Shown piece by piece: positions 42,963 to 54,773 of a stretch of DNA of 64,000 bases. The first letter of the stretch is position 1. Each line of letters begins with the position of its first letter. The translations under genes were made by a program, and so were the position numbers. The notes beneath the pieces were generated by a model, which was not told the origin of the DNA, ran no database searches, and was given only the letters and a program-made list of their open reading frames with translations. Origin of the DNA: Brooklawnia sp937867175 (GTDB lineage: Bacteria > Actinomycetota > Actinomycetes > Propionibacteriales > Propionibacteriaceae); contig DAISIR010000004.1 of the NCBI GenBank assembly GCA_036821905.1, positions 62,001 through 126,000 of the forward strand, in the 5' to 3' direction.

Positions 42963-44411
42963 TCAGCCGACCGCGCCCTCCATCTGCAGCTCGATCAGCC
43001 GGTTGAGCTCGAGTGCGTACTCCATCGGCAGTTCGCGGGCGATCGGCTCGACGAACCCACGCACCACCATCGCGGCCGCCTCGTCCTCACCCAGGCCGCG
43101 CTGCATCAGGTAGAACAACTGGTCCTGGCTGATCTTGGAGACGGTGGCCTCGTGGGCCATCGAGACGTCTTCCTCCTGGACGTCCACGTAGGGGTAGGTG
43201 TCGGTGCGTGAGATGTTGTCGACCAGCAGGGCGTCGCACTTCACGCTGGACGCCGAGTGCACCGCACCCGGCTGCACTTCCACCAGGCCACGGTAGGACG
43301 CCCGGCCGCCGCTGCGCGAGACCGACTTCGACACGATCGTCGAGCTGGTGTACGGCGCGGCATGCACCATCTTGGAGCCGGTGTCCTGGTGTTGGCCCTC
43401 GCCCGCGAACGCAACTGACAGCGTCTCACCCTTGGCGTGCGGGCCCATCAGCCAAACTGCCGGGTACTTCATGGTGATCTTGGAGCCGATGTTGCCGTCG
43501 ATCCATTCCATGGTGCCGCCCTCGGCGACCGTGGCCCGCTTGGTGACCATGTTGTAGACGTTGTTCGACCAGTTCTGGATGGTCGTGTAGCGCACCCGGG
43601 CGTCCTTCTTGACGATGATCTCCACCACCGCCGAGTGCAGCGAGTCCGACTTGTAGATCGGCGCGGTGCACCCCTCCACGTAGTGGACGTGTGAGCCCTC
43701 GTCCGCGATGATCAGCGTGCGCTCGAACTGGCCCATGTTCTCGGTGTTGATCCGGAAGTAGGCCTGCAGCGGGATGGTGACATGGACGCCCTTGGGCACA
43801 TAGATGAACGAGCCGCCCGACCAGACCGCGGTGTTCAGCGCGGAGAACTTGTTGTCCCCGGCCGGGATCACGGTGCCGAAGTATTCCCGGAACAGTTCGG
43901 GGTGCTCCTTGAGGGCGGTATCGGTGTCGAGGAAGATGACGCCCTGGCGTTCCAGTTCCTCGTTGATCTTGTGGTAGACCACCTCCGACTCGTACTGAGC
44001 CGCCACACCGGCGACCAGCCGGGCCTTCTCGGCCTCGGGGATGCCGAGCCGGTCGTAGGTGTTCTTGATGTCGGCGGGCAGCTCATCCCAGGTGGTGGCC
44101 TGCCGCTCGGTTGAGCGCACGTAGTACTTGATCGAGTCGAAGTCGATGCTTGACAGGTCGGCACCCCAGGTGGGCAACGGCTTTCGGTTGAACAACTTGA
44201 GTGCGCGCAGCCGACGCTCCAGCATCCAGGCGGGCTCGTCCTTGATCGCGGAGATCCCGCGAACCACGGACTCGTCCAGGCCGCGTTTGGCGGTGGTGCC
44301 GGCCAGATCGGAATCGTGCCAGCCGTAGCGGTACTGCGACAGGGCCTCGATCTGCTCAGCCTGTGTCGGCTGTTCCGTGACCGTCGTTGGATTGTCGACC
44401 TGAGTGGTCAT
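42963..44411 (-). CDS. sufB: Fe-S cluster assembly scaffold SufB
   Basis: 482 residues. The N-terminal SufB domain (YRYGWHDSDLAGTTAKRGLD) is followed by the beta-helix core. Signature blocks: GSFIYVPKGVHVTIPLQAYF, ADEGSHVHYVEGCTAPIYKS (cysteine of the sulfur-acceptor region) and SSVKCDALLVDNISRTDTYP, near the cluster-building Cys. Encodes the main scaffold on which the nascent [4Fe-4S] cluster is built. Its ATG overlaps the sufR stop by four bases. Confidence 0.96.
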   Translation of the reverse strand: MTTQVDNPTTVTEQPTQAEQIEALSQYRYGWHDSDLAGTTAKRGLDESVVRGISAIKDEPAWMLERRLRALKLFNRKPLPTWGADLSSIDFDSIKYYVRSTERQATTWDELPADIKNTYDRLGIPEAEKARLVAGVAAQYESEVVYHKINEELERQGVIFLDTDTALKEHPELFREYFGTVIPAGDNKFSALNTAVWSGGSFIYVPKGVHVTIPLQAYFRINTENMGQFERTLIIADEGSHVHYVEGCTAPIYKSDSLHSAVVEIIVKKDARVRYTTIQNWSNNVYNMVTKRATVAEGGTMEWIDGNIGSKITMKYPAVWLMGPHAKGETLSVAFAGEGQHQDTGSKMVHAAPYTSSTIVSKSVSRSGGRASYRGLVEVQPGAVHSASSVKCDALLVDNISRTDTYPYVDVQEEDVSMAHEATVSKISQDQLFYLMQRGLGEDEAAAMVVRGFVEPIARELPMEYALELNRLIELQMEGAVG

Positions 44412-45142
44412 GCGCTCACCTTTCGATCTGCGCTGGTTCGCTTCGCGCGCGTGGGTACAGGCTTGGGCAGCAGTGTGTGGCCACCCAAATGGATGCGGCA
44501 GGCCTCATCGCCGGAGGCGATGGTGGCCGACCGCGAGACGTCAGTGCCGAGCAGCCGAGCGAAGACGCTCGTCTCGACCTCACACAGCTGGGGGAAGCGG
44601 GCCGCCACATGGGCGACTGGACAATGGTGCTGGCAAAGCTCGCCGTCGTCGTGGGCGGACGCGAAGTAGCCGGCCGCGCTCAGCGCGTCGGCCAGCAACT
44701 GCATCGGATCGACGTCTGGATGGTGGGCGCGACGACGCAGGTAATCGTCCTCAATCTCGACCAGGCGTTTCTCGGCCAGCCTGTCGATTGCGTCGGGCCC
44801 GACGGCTGCCACCAGTTCGCTGAGGGCGGTGAGCGCGAGGGTGTCGTAGGCCTGACCGAAACCCTGTCGGCCGGCTGGGGTCAGCAGGTATGTCTTGGCC
44901 GGCCTGCCGCGTCCGCGCGGACCAGCCTGCTCCTTGAACATGACCTCCCCGGATTCCAGCAGCGCGGTCAAGTGGCGGCGCACACCAGCGGTGGTGAAGT
45001 CCAGTTCAACAGCGAGTTCGGCCGCAGTCAATGGCCCGCCGGCGAGCAGTAGATCGAGCACGCGCTGCCGTGTGGACGCGTCGGTGACACTGCCGTCAGC
45101 CCGATCAGGGCTTTCCGCAACAGGCCTGCGCGTGGATTTCAC
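44408..45142 (-). CDS. sufR: SufR-family Fe-S-sensing transcriptional repressor
   Basis: 244 residues from the chosen GTG. N-terminal winged helix (RVLDLLLAGGPLTAAELAVE, FTTAGVRRHLTALLESGEV) and a C-terminal cysteine region: CQHHC, then C after 12 residues (QLCEVE) and C after 27 more (DEACRIH). This matches the cluster-ligand pattern of SufR, minus one cysteine. As first gene of its own operon it is expected to repress suf when clusters are sufficient. GTG at 45140-45142 touches the operator and has no proper RBS, so leaderless translation or a start at GTG 45088 is possible. Confidence 0.88.
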   Translation of the reverse strand: MKSTRRPVAESPDRADGSVTDASTRQRVLDLLLAGGPLTAAELAVELDFTTAGVRRHLTALLESGEVMFKEQAGPRGRGRPAKTYLLTPAGRQGFGQAYDTLALTALSELVAAVGPDAIDRLAEKRLVEIEDDYLRRRAHHPDVDPMQLLADALSAAGYFASAHDDGELCQHHCPVAHVAARFPQLCEVETSVFARLLGTDVSRSATIASGDEACRIHLGGHTLLPKPVPTRAKRTSADRKVSA

Positions 45143-45156
45143 AACCTCAATGTTGT
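45141..45156. promoter_or_regulatory. SufR-type operator, CAAC-N6-GTTG
   Basis: A perfect inverted repeat ACAAC-N6-GTTGT lies exactly at the start of sufR, at the head of the suf operon. CAAC-N6-GTTG is the half-site pair I recall for cyanobacterial SufR. It would overlap the start site or -10 of the suf promoter and so block transcription. hppA begins ~200 bases away on the other strand, so shared control is possible but not indicated. Confidence 0.6.
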
Positions 45157-45287
45157 CTAATTCGAGCAGGAAAACCAAGCCCGTCCCGACATCTGGATCA
45201 CGATACCCAGCACTTCAGCCACCGCGAAACCCTGTGGTGGTCAGATCACCATTCAGACCCGGATTCGGCCGCCCGGTCCCGACGAAG

Positions 45288-45319
45288 TAAAGTTGACTGC
45301 TGTCGGCAAAAATACCGAC
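45288..45319 (+). promoter_or_regulatory. Possible hppA promoter and leader hairpin
   Basis: TAAAGT at 45288-45293 fits an actinobacterial TAnnnT -10, with a weak TTCGGC 18 bases upstream. It would give a ~50-base leader to the hppA ATG. The leader carries a hairpin GTCGG/CCGAC (45302-45306/45315-45319) with an A-rich eight-base loop. Weak, by inspection only. Confidence 0.3.
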
Positions 45320-45352
45320 GACCCAGCCAGGCTAGACAACAGAGGTTCAGTG

Positions 45353-48019
<2,667 letters not shown>

Positions 48020-48079
48020 GGGCAATCGTCTGATTCGATGCCGACTGCTCTGGCGCGGCCAGACCACTAGGCTTTCAGC

Positions 48080-49435
48080 ATGATCTCGACTGCGCTGCTC
48101 ACCGATATGTATGAGCTGACCATGATCAAGGCCGCCATGCATGCCGGTACCGCATTTCGACGCTGCACCTTCGAGCTCTTTCCCCGGCGGTTGCCGCCGG
48201 GGAGGAGCTACGGTGTGGTGGCTGGCACCGGACGAGCACTAGAGGCGCTGCAGCATTTCCGATTCGGCCCTGACGAGATCAGCTTCTTGCAGGAGCGAGG
48301 CATCGCCGACGACATGCTCGCCGAGTGGCTGGGTGACTACACATTCACCGGCAACATTCGCGGTTATGGCGAGGGCGAACTCTTCTTCTCGGGCTCTCCC
48401 GTGCTGGTGGTGGAGGGCAGCTTCGCCGAGGTGGTCTTGCTTGAGACGCTGATGCTGTCCATCTTCAACCACGACTCCGCGGTGGCCTCGGCTGCGTCCC
48501 GCATGACCTTGGCCGCGGAGGGGCGCCCGATCATCGAGATGGGCGGACGGCGCACCCATGAGTGGGCGGCCGTGGCCTCGGCACGAGCGGCCTGGATCGC
48601 GGGGTTCGGGTCCAGCTCCGACCTTGAGGCCGCCCGCAGCTGGGGAATCCCGGTCAGCGGCACCGCCGCGCACGCCTTCACGATGCTCTTCGACACCGAG
48701 GAGGAGGCCTTCGAGGCGCAGTTGGCTGCTCAGGGCATCGACACGACTTTGCTCGTCGACACCTACGATGTCGACGAGGCCATCAAGTTGGGCGTCCGAC
48801 TGACCGACGGCAAGCTCGGGGCGATCCGGCTCGACTCCGGCGACCTCAGCACCGAGGTGCACCGGGTGCGGAGGCTGCTGGACTCGCTTGGCGCGACCAA
48901 GACCAAGATCATCGTCACCAACGACCTGGACGAATACCAGATCGCCGCACTGCGAGGTGCCCCGGTGGACGGCTTCGGGGTCGGCACGTCGGTGGTCACT
49001 GGATCTGGCCATCCGACCTGTGGCATGGTCTTCAAGATCGTCAGCCGCGCAGATTCCGACGACCCGGGGGCTGCGCAACGTCCAGTGGCGAAACGCTCGG
49101 AGAGCAAGGCCACGATCGGTGGACGCAAGTTCGTCATGCGCCAGATCGGGGACGACGGGAAGGCCACCGCCGAGGTGATCGGTATCGACGTGGAGCCCAG
49201 GGCAGGCACCAACGACCGGACGGTGCTGGTCGACCTCGTCCGCGAGGGCGAGATCGTCGGCGCCGAGCCGCTGCAGGACGCCAGGCAGCGCCACGAACGC
49301 GCCAGGGCCGAACTGCCGATCGCCGGGTTGCGGATCAGCCGTGCCGAGCAGGCGATCCCCACGATCTACGTGGACCCATCCGGCCAAACCACCGACAACG
49401 TCTACCTGACGGGCAAACCCCCGGCGAACCTGTGA
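48080..49435 (+). CDS. pncB: Nicotinate phosphoribosyltransferase
   Basis: NAD salvage: nicotinate + PRPP (+ATP) to NaMN. 451 residues of the type with ALLTDMYELTMIKAAMHAG at the start. Active-site blocks are SGTAAHAFTMLFDTEEEAF (with the ATP-phosphorylated His) and LGAIRLDSGDLSTEVHRVRR; VDGFGVGTSVVTGSGHPT follows. ATG at 48080. pncA follows 16 bases later, giving an operon that turns nicotinamide into NaMN. Confidence 0.95.
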   Translation: MISTALLTDMYELTMIKAAMHAGTAFRRCTFELFPRRLPPGRSYGVVAGTGRALEALQHFRFGPDEISFLQERGIADDMLAEWLGDYTFTGNIRGYGEGELFFSGSPVLVVEGSFAEVVLLETLMLSIFNHDSAVASAASRMTLAAEGRPIIEMGGRRTHEWAAVASARAAWIAGFGSSSDLEAARSWGIPVSGTAAHAFTMLFDTEEEAFEAQLAAQGIDTTLLVDTYDVDEAIKLGVRLTDGKLGAIRLDSGDLSTEVHRVRRLLDSLGATKTKIIVTNDLDEYQIAALRGAPVDGFGVGTSVVTGSGHPTCGMVFKIVSRADSDDPGAAQRPVAKRSESKATIGGRKFVMRQIGDDGKATAEVIGIDVEPRAGTNDRTVLVDLVREGEIVGAEPLQDARQRHERARAELPIAGLRISRAEQAIPTIYVDPSGQTTDNVYLTGKPPANL

Positions 49436-49451
49436 CGCTAGGCTCAGGGGC

Positions 49452-50036
49452 ATGACTACCGCATTGATCGTCGTGGACGTCCAGAACGACTTCTGTGAGG
49501 GTGGCTCGCTGGCGGTGACCGGCGGCGCGCAGGTCGCACGCAACATAGCGGCCTTCACCGGCCGAGATCTCGAACTGGCCGACGGGCATGGCATCACCTA
49601 TGTGATGGCGACTCGTGATCGGCACGTCGATCCGGGCGAGCACTTCAGTGACAATCCCGACTACGTCGACAGCTGGCCACGGCATTGCTTGGTTGGCACC
49701 CCGGGCGCCGACTTCCATCCAGCAGTGGCCCAGCTGCCCTTCCACGCGGTCTTCGACAAGGGCGCCTACACCGCCGCCTACTCCGGCTTCGAAGGCACGG
49801 TCGGCGGCACCGATTCCGGAGAGTCACTGCACCACTGGTTGAACCGCCACGGTGTCGGTGAGGTGCAGGTTTGTGGGCTGGCCACCGACCACTGCGTCCG
49901 GGCGACGGCGTTGGACGCCAGCCGACTCGGTTACCACACCACTGTGCTGCTCAACCTGGCAGCACCGGTGAGCGCAGAGCACGTCCCGCAGGTGGTCGAA
50001 GAACTGAACAACGCGCAGGTCTTCGTCACGATCTGA
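49452..50036 (+). CDS. pncA: Nicotinamidase
   Basis: Hydrolyses nicotinamide to nicotinate, feeding PncB; in mycobacteria the same enzyme activates pyrazinamide. 194 residues with the Asp-Lys-Cys triad: IVVDVQNDFCEGGSL, FDKGAYTAAYSGFEG and LATDHCVRATALDA. The metal site is in TRDRHVDPGEHF and SWPRHCLVGT. ATG at 49452. Confidence 0.95.
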   Translation: MTTALIVVDVQNDFCEGGSLAVTGGAQVARNIAAFTGRDLELADGHGITYVMATRDRHVDPGEHFSDNPDYVDSWPRHCLVGTPGADFHPAVAQLPFHAVFDKGAYTAAYSGFEGTVGGTDSGESLHHWLNRHGVGEVQVCGLATDHCVRATALDASRLGYHTTVLLNLAAPVSAEHVPQVVEELNNAQVFVTI

Positions 50037-50054
50037 GCGCCAACGCGTCCGAAC

Positions 50055-50258
50055 TCAGCGCCCAAGCCGACGCCTTTCAGGTGCGGCGTGGATGGGCTGG
50101 TCTGCGGCCCTCACCGCGAGTGTCTTGTCGATCTGGGCCGGTGCGACACCCAAGGCCGAGGCGGCTGCGTCCACGGTGGCGATTTCGGTGCCCGTATCGA
50201 TGACACACAGCCCACTGTGATGGGCGTCGAGAAACGCCTGCGTTCGTGCCACGCTCAT
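50055..50258 (-). pseudogene. N-terminal fragment of a YbaK/EbsC-type aminoacyl-tRNA deacylase
   Basis: From ATG 50258: MSVARTQAFLDAHHSGLCVI, then ATVDAAASALGVAPAQIDKT, LAVRAADQP. This is the N-terminal third of a YbaK-family trans-editing protein (xxAAxALGVxxxQIxKTL). After ~54 residues it turns into an unrelated Arg-rich tail and stops, while YbaK proteins are ~155-170 residues. The gap 50037-50378 otherwise holds only ~40 codons upstream that end in a TGA overlapping this ATG (ATGA), with a Cys/His-rich stretch I cannot name; possibly the end of another lost gene. Confidence 0.5.
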
Positions 50259-50378
50259 GGCCACACCCCACGCGGTCGCTGATCGATCGGGATCATTACC
50301 TCGTCGGCCTCGAACGTGTCGTGGGCTGGGCACTCGATGAGGTCGCCGGGCAGATGACTCCCCCGACAGATCAGCTCA

Positions 50379-52568
50379 CTACCGCACGCGGTCTTCGTTG
50401 GACGCCCACCGGCCTGATGTCGGACGCCATGGCGCCGGCACCCGCGCGAAACCGTTCATCACCGCAGCCAGCCGCATTGGACGCTCCAACTGGTAGATTT
50501 CCTCCATCCGCAAGGGCTCGCCATCCGGCCCCGACAGCGGGATCTGCCAATTCGGGTACTCCTTCCAGGTGCCGGGTTGATTCTGCACCCGTCGATCGCC
50601 GACCGCGTCCACCAGCGCGACGTTCAGCACCCGGGAACTCGTGGCGGTCAGGTACCGGTACAGCCCGAGCACCGCGGCCTCCACATCATCGTCCCCGTCA
50701 TCGCCCAGCAGGCCCCGCTCGTCGAGCAACTGCATCCACCGTTCCTGCTCGCGATTGGCTGCCGCCTCCTCCTCTTCCAGCGACTCAGTCAACAGCCCGA
50801 GCGAATGGCGCAACCTGACGTGATCGTTGGCCAGATACCCAGCGGTGGGCGGGAGGTCGTGCGTGACGACCGATGCCATGGCGTACTCCCGCCAGTGCTC
50901 GGGTGGCAGCGGCTGGCCGTGCGAATCATATTCGAACCAGAGCACCGAAGTGCCCAGGATGCCCCGCTCGTTGAGGTAGCCGCGCACCCAAGGCTCGACA
51001 GTTCCGAGGTCCTCGCCGATCACGAACGCGTCGGCACGCTGCGCCTCCAGCATGATGATGCCGACGAGCGCGTCGTGGTCATAGCGGACGTAGGTGCCCT
51101 CGCGCGCCGTACCGCCCGCAGGAATCCACCACAACCGAAACATGCCGATGACGTGGTCGATGCGAACCCCGCCGGCGTGGCCGAGCGCGGTCTGCAGCAT
51201 GCTTCGGAAAGGCGCGTAGGCGGTGTCGGCGAGCCTGTCGGGTCGCCAAGGCGGCTGCCCCCAGTCCTGACCCATCTGGTTGTAACCGTCTGGTGGAGCA
51301 CCGACGGTGATTTCGTGGGCATAGACATCAGCCATCATCCAGGTATCGGCGGACGCGGCGCTCACCCCGACAGCCAGGTCGGTGATGACGCCAACGGACA
51401 TGCCGGCATCCGTGGCGGCCTGCTGGGTGTCGCTCAGTTGCTCCCAAGTGATCCACTGCAGCCACTCGTGGAAGGTGACCTCGTGGCTGTACTCCTCACG
51501 CAACCTCGTCACTCGCGGTGAGGTGGGGCGTCGCAGATCGTCGTCCCACCCGCGCCAGTCATTGCCGTGGTGCTCGCAAAGCACGCACCACGTGGCGAAG
51601 TCACGCAGCCTGCGTCCGTGCTTGCGCCGGAAATCATCGAAGGCCATCTGGCGGGCAGGCCGTAGTCCCCTCCGATGGATGATCTCCAATGCCTGGCGTT
51701 TGTACTGCCAAGCGAGATCTCGCTGCACGAGGGTTTGCCCGACCAACTCGGCATCCAGCTTCACACGCAGCCCGTTGAACTCGGCACGCTGTTCCTCGTC
51801 GAGGTCGCCGAACTCGTGTACCTCCTCGGGCCGGGTGTACATGGGGTTCAGAAAGAGCCTGGAACTGGGCAAGTACGGCGAGTTGTCCATCGGTGGAGCT
51901 GACTGTGCAGCATGCAGCGGATTGATGAGCACGTAATCCGCATACTGCTGGGTGGCCGACCAGATGGCCAGGTCGGACAGATCCGTCAGATCACCCATCC
52001 CCCAGGAACCCTCTGACCGGATGCTGTACAGCTGTGCCGCATAGCCCCAGAGGCGACGGCTGCCGAGCCGCTCGGGCAGGCCGAGGAATCGGGGCGTGAC
52101 GATGAGAGTGGAGTCTGCCTGCCGATCGTCCGACAGAAGTTCGAGACGGTGATAGCCGGTCGGGAGGTCGGCTGGGATCTGGAAACTGGCCTCACCGATC
52201 AGGACGCCGTCGATCTGCCGCGGTTCGACCAAGTGCTGCCGCTGTCCCAAGTAGCGCACCTCACCGGTCTCCAGCCGAAGCCGGATCTGCGCCGGGTGAC
52301 CGTGCACCACGTGCACCTCGACATGGGCATGATCATCACCCTCGACCATCACCACGACTGGAGGTAGGCTGCGTCGCCACGGTTTCAGGTCGTGTTCTGC
52401 AATGGCGGCCTCCGCATGGTCCGGGGTCGACGCATCCACCCCCATGGCGGCCATGACCTTGATGATGGTCTCGTCGGGGACCTGCGTATGGCGGTGCTTC
52501 CAGTCCCAAAACTCGGTGGCGATGCCGAGCAACTCGGCAAGACGATGCAGCGCAGACCCGGCGTTCAT
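50379..52568 (-). CDS. malQ: 4-alpha-glucanotransferase (amylomaltase)
   Basis: GH77 enzyme moving maltosyl/glucosyl units in maltodextrin and glycogen metabolism. 729 residues, the long MalQ form with an N-terminal extension of ~165 residues. Catalytic parts: VRIDHVIGMFRLWWIP (nucleophile Asp, ~residue 469), VIGEDLGTVEP (acid/base Glu, ~517), VVTHDLPPTAGYL. INPLHAAQSAPPMDNSPYLP is the sugar-binding loop of the family. ATG at 52566-52568. No other maltose gene is adjacent. Confidence 0.95.
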   Translation of the reverse strand: MNAGSALHRLAELLGIATEFWDWKHRHTQVPDETIIKVMAAMGVDASTPDHAEAAIAEHDLKPWRRSLPPVVVMVEGDDHAHVEVHVVHGHPAQIRLRLETGEVRYLGQRQHLVEPRQIDGVLIGEASFQIPADLPTGYHRLELLSDDRQADSTLIVTPRFLGLPERLGSRRLWGYAAQLYSIRSEGSWGMGDLTDLSDLAIWSATQQYADYVLINPLHAAQSAPPMDNSPYLPSSRLFLNPMYTRPEEVHEFGDLDEEQRAEFNGLRVKLDAELVGQTLVQRDLAWQYKRQALEIIHRRGLRPARQMAFDDFRRKHGRRLRDFATWCVLCEHHGNDWRGWDDDLRRPTSPRVTRLREEYSHEVTFHEWLQWITWEQLSDTQQAATDAGMSVGVITDLAVGVSAASADTWMMADVYAHEITVGAPPDGYNQMGQDWGQPPWRPDRLADTAYAPFRSMLQTALGHAGGVRIDHVIGMFRLWWIPAGGTAREGTYVRYDHDALVGIIMLEAQRADAFVIGEDLGTVEPWVRGYLNERGILGTSVLWFEYDSHGQPLPPEHWREYAMASVVTHDLPPTAGYLANDHVRLRHSLGLLTESLEEEEAAANREQERWMQLLDERGLLGDDGDDDVEAAVLGLYRYLTATSSRVLNVALVDAVGDRRVQNQPGTWKEYPNWQIPLSGPDGEPLRMEEIYQLERPMRLAAVMNGFARVPAPWRPTSGRWASNEDRVR

Positions 52569-52598
52569 GGGCCAAACCTACCGGTCGCGAGGGGCTCG

Positions 52599-53309
52599 TC
52601 AGCGGATCTTGACCACCTGTGTACGAGCGATCATGTCATGCAGTGTCTGCCGCCTGGCGTTGAACAGCGGCAGCAGGCCGTTGATCAGCGGGAGGACCAG
52701 GAGGAACCCGATCATTTGATAGGCGATGTTGCGTAACACGGCGACACCAAGCGGCAGGCCGTCGTGTTGACGGCCTTGACCGGTGGGCACCACGCGCAGT
52801 CCGAGGGCGAGCATTCCGAGCGTGCCGCCCCTCCAGGCCTGAAGACCGATCGAGTAGATGAGGTTGACCGCAAGGCTGATCAGCAACAGACTCGTCAGGG
52901 GACCGACCAGACCATATTGCGGATCTGTGTAGGAGGGCATCGAAGCGCCCGTCTCCACTGCCCGCGTGGCGTCAAGCAGCCAAGCCTCCATGCCGACTCC
53001 GATCGCCTCGCTGAACGACATGCCAGCCACGCCGACCACAACCGCCAGCACCACGGAGTCGACCAAGAGCGCCCCCACGCGTGACCACCACCCGGCAAGT
53101 GGGACGCCGTCGGCGGTGATGGGGCCGGACGGGGCACGGGAAGCAGCGCCCACGTGGGGATCGAAACCACTCCACGATGGCTGCGAAACCGGTGCCACTT
53201 GGTTGGTCCAAGCGCCACCGTCCCAATATCGCTGCTGTCCGGGCGTGACGGGATCCGGGTACCAGCCCATGGGCGGCAGCTGGGAGGAGGGGGTGTTGTA
53301 CTCACTCAC
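52599..53309 (-). CDS. RDD-family membrane protein with DUF2510 domain
   Basis: 236 residues. The N-terminal DUF2510 motif is complete (GWYPDPVTPGQQRYWDGGAW). Then comes an RDD membrane domain of about four helices with GWWSRVGALLVDSVVLAVVV and a C-terminal RRQTLHDMIARTQVVKIR; the RDD arginine and aspartates are kept. Function is unknown. GTG at 53307-53309 directly precedes the DUF2510 homology; the upstream open frame is discarded. Confidence 0.86.
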   Translation of the reverse strand: MSEYNTPSSQLPPMGWYPDPVTPGQQRYWDGGAWTNQVAPVSQPSWSGFDPHVGAASRAPSGPITADGVPLAGWWSRVGALLVDSVVLAVVVGVAGMSFSEAIGVGMEAWLLDATRAVETGASMPSYTDPQYGLVGPLTSLLLISLAVNLIYSIGLQAWRGGTLGMLALGLRVVPTGQGRQHDGLPLGVAVLRNIAYQMIGFLLVLPLINGLLPLFNARRQTLHDMIARTQVVKIR

Positions 53310-53349
53310 CGCGCCAGTATCCCACACCGCCGGATACCGACAAGATCGC

Positions 53350-54729
53350 CTAACCAACGCTCGCGGACTCGTTGCATACCGGGCCGATCCGTAGACTCGC
53401 CAGCACTGCCAGGCCACCCACCACGGTGGCCAGCAGGTAAATCGGCGCGAAGATCACCCCAGCGTCGCCAGCGAGGTGCAGCGCCGCGAAGATGCCGCCG
53501 GCGGCACCGGTCACCAACCCGTTCCCGAGCCCTTCGGCGACTTGCAGGGACGAGGTGTTGCGTCCGATCAGGTGCGGCTCGCTCATCTGCATGTTGGCCA
53601 GTGAGGTGCTGCTCACCGCCAGGCCCATACCCACACCCCCGACAACGAACGAAATTGCCAACACAACCCAATGCACCGAGAACCAGGCTGCCATCGTGAC
53701 CACCGCCATCGTCATCGCGATGATGACTGCACCGATCTGGATGATCCGGTCGCGCCGAATGCGGAACCTCCGCCAGGCCTGCACCACGGAGCCGAGCGTC
53801 CAGCCGGTCGAGCCAAGTGCAAGGAAGAGACCAGCCTGCCCGAGGCTGAAGCCATGCATCTGGATCAGCAACAGTGGCAGGAAGCTTTCGCCGGCGAAGA
53901 ATGCGCCGCAGATCAACAAGCGGGTCGACGTCACCGCAGGCAAACCGCCCGCGAACCGCAGGAAGCCGGGCGGCATCAGGACCGGCAGACCGGCGAGGAG
54001 CACCATCAGACCCACCAGGGCGACGATCAGGCCCTGCCAACCGAGCAGCTGGCCGGCCAACTGAAGCAGCGCAGCACCGGCGGCGGCCGCGAAGGCCGCC
54101 CAGATCGGCACCGGATCGGTCCGTTCAGGGGCGCCGTCCCACTGCCGCTGCAACCGGGCCAGCGGCCGGATTCCGGGGATGGCCACCGCGATCAAGAACG
54201 GCACGATCCCAAGGAAGACCCACTGCCAGCCGAAGCGGGTGGTGATCCAAGCCGAGATCGGCGGGCCGAGGAATCCTGGCAGCATCCAGCACAGCGACAG
54301 CAAGCTCATCAACCAGGCACGTTCCTGCTTGCCATACGTCTGTGCGACGACCACCATGAACGCCAGGTTGGTGGCACCGCCACCGACCCCCTGCACGAAC
54401 CGGGAGACCAGTAACGCTTCCATTGAGGGAGCGAACCCAGCACCGAGCAGGCCGACGATGAAGACGCCGACACCTGCCGCCAAGGGCGCCACCGGACCTA
54501 TCCTGTCAACCAGACGTCCAGCCAGGACGATGGCGAGCACTTGGCCGATCACGAAGCCGGTAAAGGCCCACGCATAGAGGTCGACCCGGCCCAGATCATC
54601 GGCGGCAGCGGGCATCGCCGTCAGGGTGCCGTAGGCCTCGAATGCGATGGCCAATGCACCACCGAGCAAGGTCACCGTCAGCGCCCGTTGGCCCCGCGGC
54701 GATGACTCGGTCGGGATCGGCTGGGTCAC
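53350..54729 (-). CDS. MFS transporter, drug:H+ antiporter-like (14 TM type)
   Basis: 459 residues with 12-14 hydrophobic segments. Family marks: FVIGQVLAIVLAGRLVDRIG (the loop 2-3 motif) and SRFVQGVGGGATNLAFMVVV (motif-B/C like). Export of small hydrophobic compounds is the usual role, but the substrate is unknown and no regulator is adjacent. GTG start at 54727-54729, divergent from the DUF3039 gene with 44 bases between. Confidence 0.85.
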   Translation of the reverse strand: MTQPIPTESSPRGQRALTVTLLGGALAIAFEAYGTLTAMPAAADDLGRVDLYAWAFTGFVIGQVLAIVLAGRLVDRIGPVAPLAAGVGVFIVGLLGAGFAPSMEALLVSRFVQGVGGGATNLAFMVVVAQTYGKQERAWLMSLLSLCWMLPGFLGPPISAWITTRFGWQWVFLGIVPFLIAVAIPGIRPLARLQRQWDGAPERTDPVPIWAAFAAAAGAALLQLAGQLLGWQGLIVALVGLMVLLAGLPVLMPPGFLRFAGGLPAVTSTRLLICGAFFAGESFLPLLLIQMHGFSLGQAGLFLALGSTGWTLGSVVQAWRRFRIRRDRIIQIGAVIIAMTMAVVTMAAWFSVHWVVLAISFVVGGVGMGLAVSSTSLANMQMSEPHLIGRNTSSLQVAEGLGNGLVTGAAGGIFAALHLAGDAGVIFAPIYLLATVVGGLAVLASLRIGPVCNESASVG

Positions 54730-54773
54730 CGGTCCAGTCTGGCATCTTGACCCAGGCGTGCCACACTTGAGCC

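Noticed and set aside
50259..50378. Cys/His-rich ~40-codon frame ending at the YbaK-like ATG, Rieske-like at first sight
   Set aside because: Cys/His spacing does not match a Rieske site and no N-terminal part exists; only noted with the YbaK fragment.
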